Assembly (NCBI GenBank): GCA_020162035.1
Contig: JAIUNM010000005.1
Coordinates: 62,001-126,000 of the forward strand
Direction of reading: 5' to 3'
Source: Bacteroidota bacterium
Lineage (GTDB): Bacteria > Bacteroidota > Bacteroidia > B-17B0 > Aurantibacillaceae
Length of the DNA: 64,000 nucleotides
Positions 52,169 through 60,195 of the stretch are shown one piece after another; within the stretch, counting starts at the first letter, position 1, and each line of letters begins with the position of its first letter. A program made the position numbers and the translations under genes. The notes under the pieces were generated by a model. It was not told where the DNA came from, made no database searches, and saw only the letters and a program-made list of their open reading frames with translations.

Positions 52169-53419
52169 TTGTTGAAAAAAATAATATACATAGCAATTTC
52201 CTTCGTTTTTACATTTGCTTTACAAGCGCAAAGTAAAAAAGGCAAAACTAAAGTTGTTGATCCTCCAGATGTTAAACCTATAACTTCCGAAAAAGAGTTA
52301 AGTGAACATTTGATTACGAAATTTAGTAAAGCTGATAGGGTAGAATATGATGACCTTATTTCAGCTAAATTAGATCCTACAATTGTTACATCATTAAAAT
52401 TACGTAAACAAGGCTTAACCGAAATTCCTTCCGATTTATCAAAATTTGTAAACCTTATAGAATTAGATTTATCTGACAACGAAATAACAGATTTTACTTC
52501 AAAATTAAATGGTTTGCCTAATTTACAAGTAATTAACTTAAGTGGGAATAAATTAACCACAATACCAACTGATATTTGTAATTTAAAAGGTTTAAAAACA
52601 CTTAATCTAAGTAGCAACAAAATAACCTCTGGTTCAATTTCATGCTTAACTGAGTTAGAACGATTGTATTTGAATAATAATTTATTTGAAACTTTACCTA
52701 CTGGTATAACAGAGATACAATCATTAAAATCAATTTATTTACATTCTAATAAACTAACTGCACTTGATGAAGGACTACTTAAACTTAATAATCTTCAGGT
52801 TTTGTTTGTACAATTAAATAAAATAGCAATAGAACCAAACTCGTTTAAACATAACTTAATTTTAAATTATATGTTTATTCCTCAAAACATAAATAATACA
52901 CAATTATATAAATATATAAAAGAAACAGATTACACCAATGTTTTAAATAACAATTTACCTGAAACAAATGAGTTAAATAATTTTATAACCAATAGTAATG
53001 ATTTAGATGGTTTAAAAAAAAAAACTTATCAAGAGATAACTAAATATTTTGCTTTACGTTCTAGCTTTGGAGCAGGTGGATACATTGATCATCTAATTGA
53101 CTATGCTTCACCTGACGCCGGATTAAATTTTGAACTAGAATATTGTAAAAACAAAAACGCATTTGGTACTGGATTTGGATTAGTTAATTGGGAAGAACCA
53201 GTTATTGGATTTTATTACAAAAGACACTTTAGGCATATTGAAAGAAAGTTTAGACCATATGTAAAACTAGGTTTGCAAAATGACTTTGACTCTATGAGTT
53301 TAATAACGAAACTTGGCACAGACTTTTACCCATCAAAATTTATTGGCTTTTTTACCGAAGTTGGAATAGAATACACAGGCCATATTAATGCGGGATTAAT
53401 TTTTCGTTTCCCTAGGTAA
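52169..53419 (+). CDS. LRR protein with a C-terminal outer-membrane-barrel-like domain
   Basis: 416 residues starting with tandem TTG codons (52169 or 52172), signal peptide LKKIIYIAISFVFTFALQAQ. About six leucine-rich repeats lie at residues 70-215, for example LIELDLSDNEITDF, LQVINLSGNKLTTIP, LKTLNLSSNKITSG, LERLYLNNNLFETLP. From about 290 the sequence switches to amphipathic strands (SSFGAGGYIDHL, FELEYCKN, VIGFYYKRHFRHI, PYVKLGLQND, FFTEVGIEYTGHINAGLIFRFPR) ending in an aromatic-basic strand. It may be a small barrel with an LRR binding domain. LRRs bind partners; the target is unknown. Confidence 0.75.
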   Translation: MLKKIIYIAISFVFTFALQAQSKKGKTKVVDPPDVKPITSEKELSEHLITKFSKADRVEYDDLISAKLDPTIVTSLKLRKQGLTEIPSDLSKFVNLIELDLSDNEITDFTSKLNGLPNLQVINLSGNKLTTIPTDICNLKGLKTLNLSSNKITSGSISCLTELERLYLNNNLFETLPTGITEIQSLKSIYLHSNKLTALDEGLLKLNNLQVLFVQLNKIAIEPNSFKHNLILNYMFIPQNINNTQLYKYIKETDYTNVLNNNLPETNELNNFITNSNDLDGLKKKTYQEITKYFALRSSFGAGGYIDHLIDYASPDAGLNFELEYCKNKNAFGTGFGLVNWEEPVIGFYYKRHFRHIERKFRPYVKLGLQNDFDSMSLITKLGTDFYPSKFIGFFTEVGIEYTGHINAGLIFRFPR

Positions 53420-53426
53420 TTTTACG

Positions 53427-53434
53427 TATATTTG
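53427..53434 (+). promoter_or_regulatory. -7 promoter box (TATATTTG) of the caspase-like gene
   Basis: TATATTTG matches TAnnTTTG and lies 62 nt before the ATG at 53497, giving a leader of about 55 nt, longer than at most boxes in this window. Confidence 0.45.
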
Positions 53435-53496
53435 TTAGTACAATAGTAGTTCTATGTAATTATTAGTTAGTTACTTTATTAATAAATAGTTTAAAA

Positions 53497-55098
53497 ATGA
53501 GTAAATCTTTAAAGTACAAAATAATATTATTTTATTTAGCAATTTTTTATGCAAACTATGGCTTTACGCAAGAGTATTCTACACTTTTTATTTATAGTAA
53601 GAAAAAGTTTGTAGCATCAGGTATTAGCTATAAAATTTATGTGAATAAATTAGAAATTGGTCAAATTGCAACTGGTGGCAGACTTGAATATCGGTATTAT
53701 AAAACAGGTAGGCTAGACATAATGTGTGGAGTTTTTTCTGAATATGGAGGTAGTGATAAATACTCTGATAATATTACGATTGAAATAGAAAAGGGGAAAA
53801 CATATTATTTTAAAGGAGAAGGAAAAAATTTATACTTAGTAAGTAATGAAGTTGGTAAAGCTGAATTTGATAAGAATAGTGACTTTAAAGGCGGCATAGC
53901 CTTAAATGATGATAAACCATGGATTACTTCTTTAAGTAATCCGAAACAGCAAGAACCCGTTACAAATAATCCAATAGAAACTGAAAATAAAATTAGTGAA
54001 CCTGAAATTGTATTAACTACACCTAAAATAAGTGATGAAGAATTTAAAACGACCCAAACAAGTTTAAAAATAGCCGGTTATGTTGTTTCAAAATCTAATG
54101 TAAAAAGTGTAAAATTAAATGGAGAAGTACTACCATCAGATGATGTTGGAAATTTTTCGACAAATTTAAAATTGAAAGATGGATTGAATAGAGTTACAAT
54201 AGTAGTATTAAACGAAAAAAAACAAAACGTTGAAAAAACTTTTAATATAATTAAGGAGCTAAAAGAGGAGCCTGTAGCTGTAAATGATGACAATAAAACA
54301 GAAGAGTATGGCTATAGAGGTAGCGACCCCTTTAAAGGCACGAATGTTGCTAATGCAGCCAAAGAAATTAAAGCGGGTAAATATTATGCATTATTTATTG
54401 GCATAGACACATATTCTGGTACCTGGAAACCATTAAAAAACGCAGTTAACGATGCTAAAGCAATTGAAACGTTTGTAAAAGGAAACTACAAATTTGATGT
54501 TGTAAAAAATTTATATAACGCACAGGCAACACGTTCGAATATTATTGATCAGCTAGATTGGTTAGTGGAGAATGTTAAAGAAAATGACAATGTGATGATT
54601 TATTATTCTGGACACGGAGAATTTAAGAAAGAATTGAACAAAGGTTTTTGGGTTCCTGTAGATGCAAAAACTAATTCAACTTCAAATTATATTTCTAATT
54701 CTGATATTCAAACGTTTTTAGCGAGCATACCTTCAAAACATACATTGTTGGTTTCTGATGCATGTTTTAGTGGAGATATTTTTAGAGGTTCAACTACAAG
54801 TTTACCTTTTGAAAATTCTGAAAAATATTACACAAAAACATACGATCTTAAGTCACGCCAGGCAATATCTTCGGGTGGTTTAGAGCCTGTTATGGATGGT
54901 GGAAAAGAAGGGCATTCTATTTTTGCTTATTATTTATTACAAGCCCTAAAGAATAACAATGGCAAATACTTTGATGCGTCTCAACTTTATAGTAAAATTA
55001 AAATACCAGTTACAAATAATTCTGATCAATCGCCCGAATTTAATCCTATATCAAAAGCAGGAGATGAAGGAGGAAATTTTATTTTTATTAAAAAGTAA
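53497..55098 (+). CDS. Secreted caspase-like (C14) peptidase with N-terminal beta domains
   Basis: 533 residues: signal peptide (SLKYKIILFYLAIFYANYGFTQ), a beta domain, a low-complexity Pro/Glu linker, an Ig-like/Big-type domain (SLKIAGYVVSKSNVKSVKLNGEV ... LKDGLNRVTIVV), then a caspase p20-like domain from about residue 293 (YYALFIGIDTYSG). The dyad is His373 in MIYYSGHGE and Cys423 in LLVSDACFSGD. A metacaspase or gingipain-clan arginine/lysine preference cannot be read. It is extracytoplasmic. It ends 1 nt from the convergent sensor gene. Confidence 0.9.
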   Translation: MSKSLKYKIILFYLAIFYANYGFTQEYSTLFIYSKKKFVASGISYKIYVNKLEIGQIATGGRLEYRYYKTGRLDIMCGVFSEYGGSDKYSDNITIEIEKGKTYYFKGEGKNLYLVSNEVGKAEFDKNSDFKGGIALNDDKPWITSLSNPKQQEPVTNNPIETENKISEPEIVLTTPKISDEEFKTTQTSLKIAGYVVSKSNVKSVKLNGEVLPSDDVGNFSTNLKLKDGLNRVTIVVLNEKKQNVEKTFNIIKELKEEPVAVNDDNKTEEYGYRGSDPFKGTNVANAAKEIKAGKYYALFIGIDTYSGTWKPLKNAVNDAKAIETFVKGNYKFDVVKNLYNAQATRSNIIDQLDWLVENVKENDNVMIYYSGHGEFKKELNKGFWVPVDAKTNSTSNYISNSDIQTFLASIPSKHTLLVSDACFSGDIFRGSTTSLPFENSEKYYTKTYDLKSRQAISSGGLEPVMDGGKEGHSIFAYYLLQALKNNNGKYFDASQLYSKIKIPVTNNSDQSPEFNPISKAGDEGGNFIFIKK

Positions 55099-55099
55099 A

Positions 55100-58000
55100 T
55101 TATACTCTAATTCCAATTATTAAAACATCATCAACTTGCTCATTAGTAGCCCCCCTCCATTTATTGAAATAATCAAAAAGCATAGTGCCTTGATTTTTCA
55201 TGGCTAAGTGAGAGTTTTCGATTAACAATTCCTTAAATCTTTTTGTCATCATTTTTTTTCCTGATTCCCCTCCAAATTGATCTGCAAATCCATCTGAAAA
55301 AATATAAATACTATCTCCTTTTTCAATTACAAGTTCATGTTGCGCAAAAATTTGATCATCTAAAGTGTAACCACCAATAGCACTTTTGGTAGCTTTTATT
55401 TCCAGTATTTCAGTGGTATTTTTTTTCAAAAGCCACAATGGCCTATTTGCACCTGAATAGATAATGTTTAGTTTTTCATTTTTTATACTTGTATTTATTG
55501 ATAAAAATGCAATGTCCATCCCATCTTTAATTCCTATTTCAAGATTACCTTGTTTTAATGTTTTTCTAATACCTATATTTAAGCCGCTTAAAATATCTGC
55601 AGGTTGCTGTTTTGTTTTTATTACTTCTGTTAATTCCTTACTTCCAATCATGCTCATAAATGCACCCGGAACGCCATGACCCGTACAATCTGCAACTGCA
55701 ACGTAAAAATCATCATTTTCTCCATTTGCAAGAAAATAAAAATCTCCACTTACAATATCTTTTGGCTCATAAAGTATAAAACTTTGTTCAAACTTTTCAA
55801 ACAGCAAACTTTGTTCTGGAAGAATTGCATTTTGTATTCGCTTTGAGTAATTTATTGAATCAGTAATTTCATGCTTTTGGATTTCAAGTTGGTCTTTTTG
55901 TGTTTCAATTTCCTTTTTACTTGCAACTACTTCTGCTGTTCTTTCCGACACAATTGTTTCTAATTTTTCTTTTTCTTTTATTAAAATTTTTTCGCGGTAT
56001 TTAAAGAAAAAATAAACAATAGTAATTAAAATTACAATTGTACTTATAATGAACCAACTTGTTTTATAATAAGGTTGTGCAATATGAATATTAATAGATG
56101 ATATTTCTGACTCAACTCCATCATTATTTTTTGATTTAAGTAAAAGTTGATAATTTCCAGGTTGTAATTTTTTATATTCTGCATAAACAAAATCATTACT
56201 ATTTTCTTTATCCATTAACAACTTGTTCCAACTTGTGTCTAATCCTGATAGTTTTGCATAATACATGTTTGAGGAAGGACTTGTAAGGCTTATTGAAACG
56301 AAACTTACTTTAATTGAATTTTCATTGTGACCTAGCTTTAAATTATCTAAAACTGTTGTACTTGTTCCGTTTACTTTTATATCTGTAATTCTAATTTTTG
56401 GTTGTACATTGTTTATTTTATCGTTATTTGCATGATATATTGTAACCCCTTTTGTTGTGCCAAACCAAAAATCACCAACATTATCTTTAATAACTGAATT
56501 AAGACTATTTTCAATATTTACAAAGCCTTCTAATTTACCAACAAAAGTTATGTGTTTTATTTTATACTCTTTATTAAAATATATCTTATTCAATCCTAAA
56601 TTTGTACCCACAATTAATATGCTGTCGTTTAGAAATGTAAGTGAGGTTATGTTTCCAGATATTAATTGATTTTCAGGACATAAGTGTTGAATGTTTTTTT
56701 TACTCCCAGATAATAAATCTAATTCATAAATACCTCCGCCAAAAGTACCAATATATAAATTTCCTTTTTTGTTTTGAACTATACAATTTACTTTTTTTTC
56801 ATCGAGGCCATTTTTTTCATCGAATGAACTTAATTTTTCTCCATCAAATTTCATTAACCCACCATAAGTACCAATCCAAATATTATTATTAACTGATTCA
56901 AACAAACAAGTTACTTCGTTATTTATCAATCCATTTGCTTCGGACATAGTTGTTAATTTTTTTTCTTCATTCAATAAGCTTAACCCCCCCGAAGTGCCAA
57001 TCCATACTCTATCTTTGCTATCATTAAAAATATAATTTGAAAACGAAGCGCCGAGTCCATCTGTTTCAAAATAATTTTTAAATGATTTGCCGTTAAAATT
57101 TGAAATACCGTTTTGAGTAGATATCCAAATTGAATTATTCTTAGCAAGACTCATGTGAGTTATTTCATTTGATGGCAATCCATCACTTGTGGTGAAATGA
57201 TTTAAAATTTTAGATTTGCGATTTTTGTATTCTATTTGGTAGATCCCTGTGTTACTTCCTATCCAATACAGTCCTGTTTTATCTTGTATAATAGAAGATG
57301 CTTCAAATAACCCAGGCAGTTCTTCAACTGTAATATATGTATATTTATCTCCTGAATATTTTACCATACCTTTATCTGTTCCTATCCATAAATTATTTTC
57401 TTTATCAACTAGTAGTTTAAAAATTTTATTGCTTTTTAAACCAACAGCTGTGTTAAGTGTAAAGTTTTTTTCATAAGCAACGGCACCAAACTTATCAGTT
57501 GCAACCCAATAATTTTTAGAGTTTTTAATTGAAAAACTCCAAACTTGATTATTTTCTGTGCCTGGAATTATTTTATAAATTGGTTTGGTGTTAACATTTG
57601 TATTAACAAAGTAGGCTCCTGCAGACTTTGTACCAAAAGCCATATAATCCTTGTCAACTTTTTTTAAACTAATAACTTCATTTACTTCTTTTGATTCGTG
57701 TTGAATGTTTATAAAAATTCCTGCTTTTTCATCAAAAACATCAATTCCGGTAACAAATGACGCAATCCAAAGTCTGTTTTTTTCATCTTCACAAATATCA
57801 AAAAGATGATCATCACTTAATCCATCAGAAGTGGTGTAATTTTTAACGACATATTTTCCATCTTTATAAGTTATTTTAAATAATCCATTATTAGTGCTAG
57901 TGGCCCAAATATTTTGTTTACTATCAATAAATACCGACGAAAAATAAATAGAGGCGTTGTTTGGTAAATTGCTTAATAAATAAATAGAATCATTTTTATA

Positions 58001-58318
58001 ATAATATAAACCATTGTTTGAAGCTATCCATAAATTGTTTTGATTATCCTGCGCAATTTTTCTGATAACATTACCGTTTAATCCATTTTTTTTGCCATAA
58101 TACTTAAATCTGAATCCATCATATCTACATAAACCTCCACCATCAGTCCCAATCCATAAATAATTGTCCTTATCTTGAAAAATTTCATATACGGTTGATT
58201 GCGGCAAGCCATCATCAACATTAAATGTTGTAAAATTAAATTTTTGAGAAAAGCCAAAAGAGATGTGTAAATAATAGAAAAGTAATGTTATAAAGTATTT
58301 TCTTTTAAAAACAACCAT
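55100..58318 (-). CDS. Two-component-type beta-propeller receptor with SpoIIE phosphatase output
   Basis: 1072 residues: signal peptide, long beta-propeller region (about 25-640) with many DNNLWIGTDGG-like repeats, a Y_Y_Y domain (about 650-745), a transmembrane helix (754-773), coiled coil, the SINYSKRIQNAILP linker and a SpoIIE/PP2C domain (about 850-1072). Metal-site residues are GDFYF (Asp859), DCTGHGVPGAF (Asp877), FSDGFAD and QVDDVLI. It senses an unknown periplasmic ligand and dephosphorylates a partner, perhaps a SiaC-like protein phosphorylated by the kinase at 20384. A real Shine-Dalgarno precedes the start. Confidence 0.92.
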   Translation of the reverse strand: MVVFKRKYFITLLFYYLHISFGFSQKFNFTTFNVDDGLPQSTVYEIFQDKDNYLWIGTDGGGLCRYDGFRFKYYGKKNGLNGNVIRKIAQDNQNNLWIASNNGLYYYKNDSIYLLSNLPNNASIYFSSVFIDSKQNIWATSTNNGLFKITYKDGKYVVKNYTTSDGLSDDHLFDICEDEKNRLWIASFVTGIDVFDEKAGIFINIQHESKEVNEVISLKKVDKDYMAFGTKSAGAYFVNTNVNTKPIYKIIPGTENNQVWSFSIKNSKNYWVATDKFGAVAYEKNFTLNTAVGLKSNKIFKLLVDKENNLWIGTDKGMVKYSGDKYTYITVEELPGLFEASSIIQDKTGLYWIGSNTGIYQIEYKNRKSKILNHFTTSDGLPSNEITHMSLAKNNSIWISTQNGISNFNGKSFKNYFETDGLGASFSNYIFNDSKDRVWIGTSGGLSLLNEEKKLTTMSEANGLINNEVTCLFESVNNNIWIGTYGGLMKFDGEKLSSFDEKNGLDEKKVNCIVQNKKGNLYIGTFGGGIYELDLLSGSKKNIQHLCPENQLISGNITSLTFLNDSILIVGTNLGLNKIYFNKEYKIKHITFVGKLEGFVNIENSLNSVIKDNVGDFWFGTTKGVTIYHANNDKINNVQPKIRITDIKVNGTSTTVLDNLKLGHNENSIKVSFVSISLTSPSSNMYYAKLSGLDTSWNKLLMDKENSNDFVYAEYKKLQPGNYQLLLKSKNNDGVESEISSINIHIAQPYYKTSWFIISTIVILITIVYFFFKYREKILIKEKEKLETIVSERTAEVVASKKEIETQKDQLEIQKHEITDSINYSKRIQNAILPEQSLLFEKFEQSFILYEPKDIVSGDFYFLANGENDDFYVAVADCTGHGVPGAFMSMIGSKELTEVIKTKQQPADILSGLNIGIRKTLKQGNLEIGIKDGMDIAFLSINTSIKNEKLNIIYSGANRPLWLLKKNTTEILEIKATKSAIGGYTLDDQIFAQHELVIEKGDSIYIFSDGFADQFGGESGKKMMTKRFKELLIENSHLAMKNQGTMLFDYFNKWRGATNEQVDDVLIIGIRV

Positions 58319-58326
58319 AAGTTTAA

Positions 58327-58361
58327 CTCCTTTAATATAAAGCGCAATTGTAACAAATATA
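58327..58361 (-). promoter_or_regulatory. -7 box and Shine-Dalgarno of the SpoIIE receptor gene
   Basis: On the minus strand TATATTTG (58354-58361) is followed by AAAGGAG (58327-58333), 8 nt before the ATG. A full AAGGAG is unusual in this window, where genes otherwise lack clear Shine-Dalgarno sequences. Confidence 0.6.
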
Positions 58362-58507
58362 GAAAAACTTTTGATATTAAAACTTCTATGAAAGCTCGCA
58401 ATAAACTAGTACGGTTTAAAAGTAGGCAAAAAGTTTAATTTTAAAACGTAAAAAAAAGGAACATTTAATATAGAACAAATTTCAAAAATTTAAAGCTAGT
58501 AATAGAA

Positions 58508-58624
58508 ATGGTTAGAGAGTTCCATAATAATGAATCCGCCTACTTTGCTGATAATATTAGACAAATCGAAATTGAAAAAATATTTCCATTCTTGATAGGT
58601 TGTTTTTTAATTTTAAACTGCTAG
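58508..58624 (+). CDS. Possible 38-residue ORF in an otherwise empty 468-nt gap
   Basis: The region 58319-58786 between the receptor and fabI has no clear gene. A frame from ATG 58508 to TAG 58622-58624 encodes MVREFHNNESAYFADNIRQI and ends in a hydrophobic stretch (PFLIGCFLILNC). It reads like protein but no family is recognised and no promoter box precedes it. It may be a gene scrap. Confidence 0.2.
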   Translation: MVREFHNNESAYFADNIRQIEIEKIFPFLIGCFLILNC

Positions 58625-58760
58625 TCTCAAAAAGTTTATAAATGAAGTGAGCGCTCAAATAGTATGTTTTTAAAATAATCTATATTTTTTGCCTTGATGA
58701 AATTAAAAACCTAAAATAATTTGTTTAGCAATCCCATTCTATTAATTTATTTTAAAACCT

Positions 58761-58768
58761 TATATTTG
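58761..58768 (+). promoter_or_regulatory. -7 promoter box (TATATTTG) of fabI
   Basis: TATATTTG fits TAnnTTTG and lies 18 nt before the ATG at 58787. Confidence 0.5.
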
Positions 58769-58786
58769 CGTTTATAATTTATTAAT

Positions 58787-59599
58787 ATGTCAACTAATTT
58801 ATTAAAAGGTAAGCGTGGTATAATTACTGGTGCTTTAGATGAAAATTCAATTGCTTGGAAAGTAGCTCAAAAGGCGCACGAACAAGGTGCAACATTTGTA
58901 TTAACCAATGCGCCAATTGCAATGCGTATGGGCGAAATTAACAAATTAGCCGATGCTACAAAATCTAAAATTATTCCTGCCGATGCAACAGTTGTTACTG
59001 ATATTGAAAATTTATATACAGAAAGTATGCAACACTTAGGTGGTAAAATAGATTTTGTTTTACACTCTATTGGTATGAGCGTAAACATTAGAAAAAACAT
59101 TCCCTACACCGAATTAAATTACGAATTTTTTAATAAAGGTATTGATGTTTCTGCAATGTCTTTCCATAAAATGTTAGCTGTTGCGCACAAATTAGATGCT
59201 ATTAATGATTGGGGAAGTGTGGTAGCTTTAACTTATATTGCTGCACAACGCGCATATCCATTTTACACTGATATGGCTGATATTAAAGCTATGCTTGAAA
59301 GTATCGCGCGTACATTTGGATACCATTACGGTATGCAAAAAAAAGTAAGAATTAATACGGTTTCTCAATCGCCTACACGCACAACTGCTGGCGGAGGAAT
59401 TAAAGGCTTTAATGAGTTTTTTGAATTTGCAGAAAAACAATCGCCTTTAGGTAACGCTTCTGCCGAAGATTGCGCAAATTATTGTATAAGTTTGTTTAGT
59501 GATTTAACTAAAATGGTTACTATGCAAAATTTAATGCACGACGGTGGATACTCTTCTACAGGCGTAAGCCAAGCACAATTAGATGCTCTAATGAAATAA
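58787..59599 (+). CDS. fabI: Enoyl-[acyl-carrier-protein] reductase (FabI-type)
   Basis: 270 residues, divergent SDR. It starts with GKRGIITGALDENSIAWKVAQ, as in FabI where the usual GxGxxG is replaced. HSIGMS and ALTYIAAQRAYPFYTDMADIKAMLES give the FabI Tyr-x6-(M)-Lys arrangement, aligned with Tyr156 and Lys163 of the Escherichia coli enzyme; SQSPTRTTAGGGIKGF is the substrate-binding loop. It catalyses the last step of each fatty-acid elongation cycle and is the target of triclosan in sensitive organisms. DUF420 follows after 5 nt. Confidence 0.94.
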   Translation: MSTNLLKGKRGIITGALDENSIAWKVAQKAHEQGATFVLTNAPIAMRMGEINKLADATKSKIIPADATVVTDIENLYTESMQHLGGKIDFVLHSIGMSVNIRKNIPYTELNYEFFNKGIDVSAMSFHKMLAVAHKLDAINDWGSVVALTYIAAQRAYPFYTDMADIKAMLESIARTFGYHYGMQKKVRINTVSQSPTRTTAGGGIKGFNEFFEFAEKQSPLGNASAEDCANYCISLFSDLTKMVTMQNLMHDGGYSSTGVSQAQLDALMK

Positions 59600-59604
59600 T
59601 TAAA

Positions 59605-60195
59605 ATGAATTTACTTCATAAGCAAAACGAAAAAACAGTAAAACTTGTTGTTTATGGTGCATCTATTTTAGTTAGTATTGTGGTGGTAGCATTAAATCAA
59701 AAATTAATTGCTCCTCCTAAAGATTTTCCGAGTTTTATTTACAAATTACCTGCTTTAAATGCCTTTATTAATGGTACATGTAGCGTTTTGCTTATTGCAT
59801 CTTTAATTGCAATTAAATCAAAAAATATTGCCTTACATAAAAAATTAAATTTAACAGCTTTTGTTTTAAGCGCTTTGTTTTTAATAAGCTACGTTACTGC
59901 TCATTTTTTTATTCCTGATACAAAATATGGAGATATTAACCATGATGGTATAATGAGCTTACAAGAAAAAGAAATAGTTAGTGGAATTAAACCCGTTTAC
60001 CTAATAATTTTGCTAACCCATATTTTATTCGCTGTTATTATATTGCCACTTATTCTTATGTCTTTTTATTATGGATTAACAGACCAAAGAACAAAACACA
60101 AAAAATTAACCAGATGGAGTTACCCCATATGGCTATATGTTACAATAAGCGGTGTAATTGTTTATTTAATGATTAATAAGTACTACGGATATTAA
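59605..60195 (+). CDS. DUF420 membrane protein with an EF-hand-like loop
   Basis: 196 residues with about five helices. DUF420 features: LPALNAFINGTCSVLLIASLIAIK, ALHKKLNLTAFVLSALFLISYVTAH and the C-terminal KHKKLTRWSYPIWLYVTISGVIVYL. Between helices 3 and 4 there is a loop DINHDGIMSLQE (Asp110-Glu121) that matches the 12-position EF-hand calcium loop exactly. DUF420 is often linked to cytochrome oxidase loci; none is visible here. Its stop overlaps that of the convergent PKD gene. Confidence 0.88.
   Translation: MNLLHKQNEKTVKLVVYGASILVSIVVVALNQKLIAPPKDFPSFIYKLPALNAFINGTCSVLLIASLIAIKSKNIALHKKLNLTAFVLSALFLISYVTAHFFIPDTKYGDINHDGIMSLQEKEIVSGIKPVYLIILLTHILFAVIILPLILMSFYYGLTDQRTKHKKLTRWSYPIWLYVTISGVIVYLMINKYYGY

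Noticed and set aside
48091-58318. Calling the LRR, caspase and neighbouring genes an antiphage defence island
   Set aside because: The proteins have signal peptides and act outside the cytoplasm; no nuclease, NTPase effector or phage sensor is present.
58319-58786. Riboswitch or regulatory RNA upstream of fabI
   Set aside because: No stable stem array is visible and the -7 box at 58761 places the transcript start only about 15 nt before the gene.
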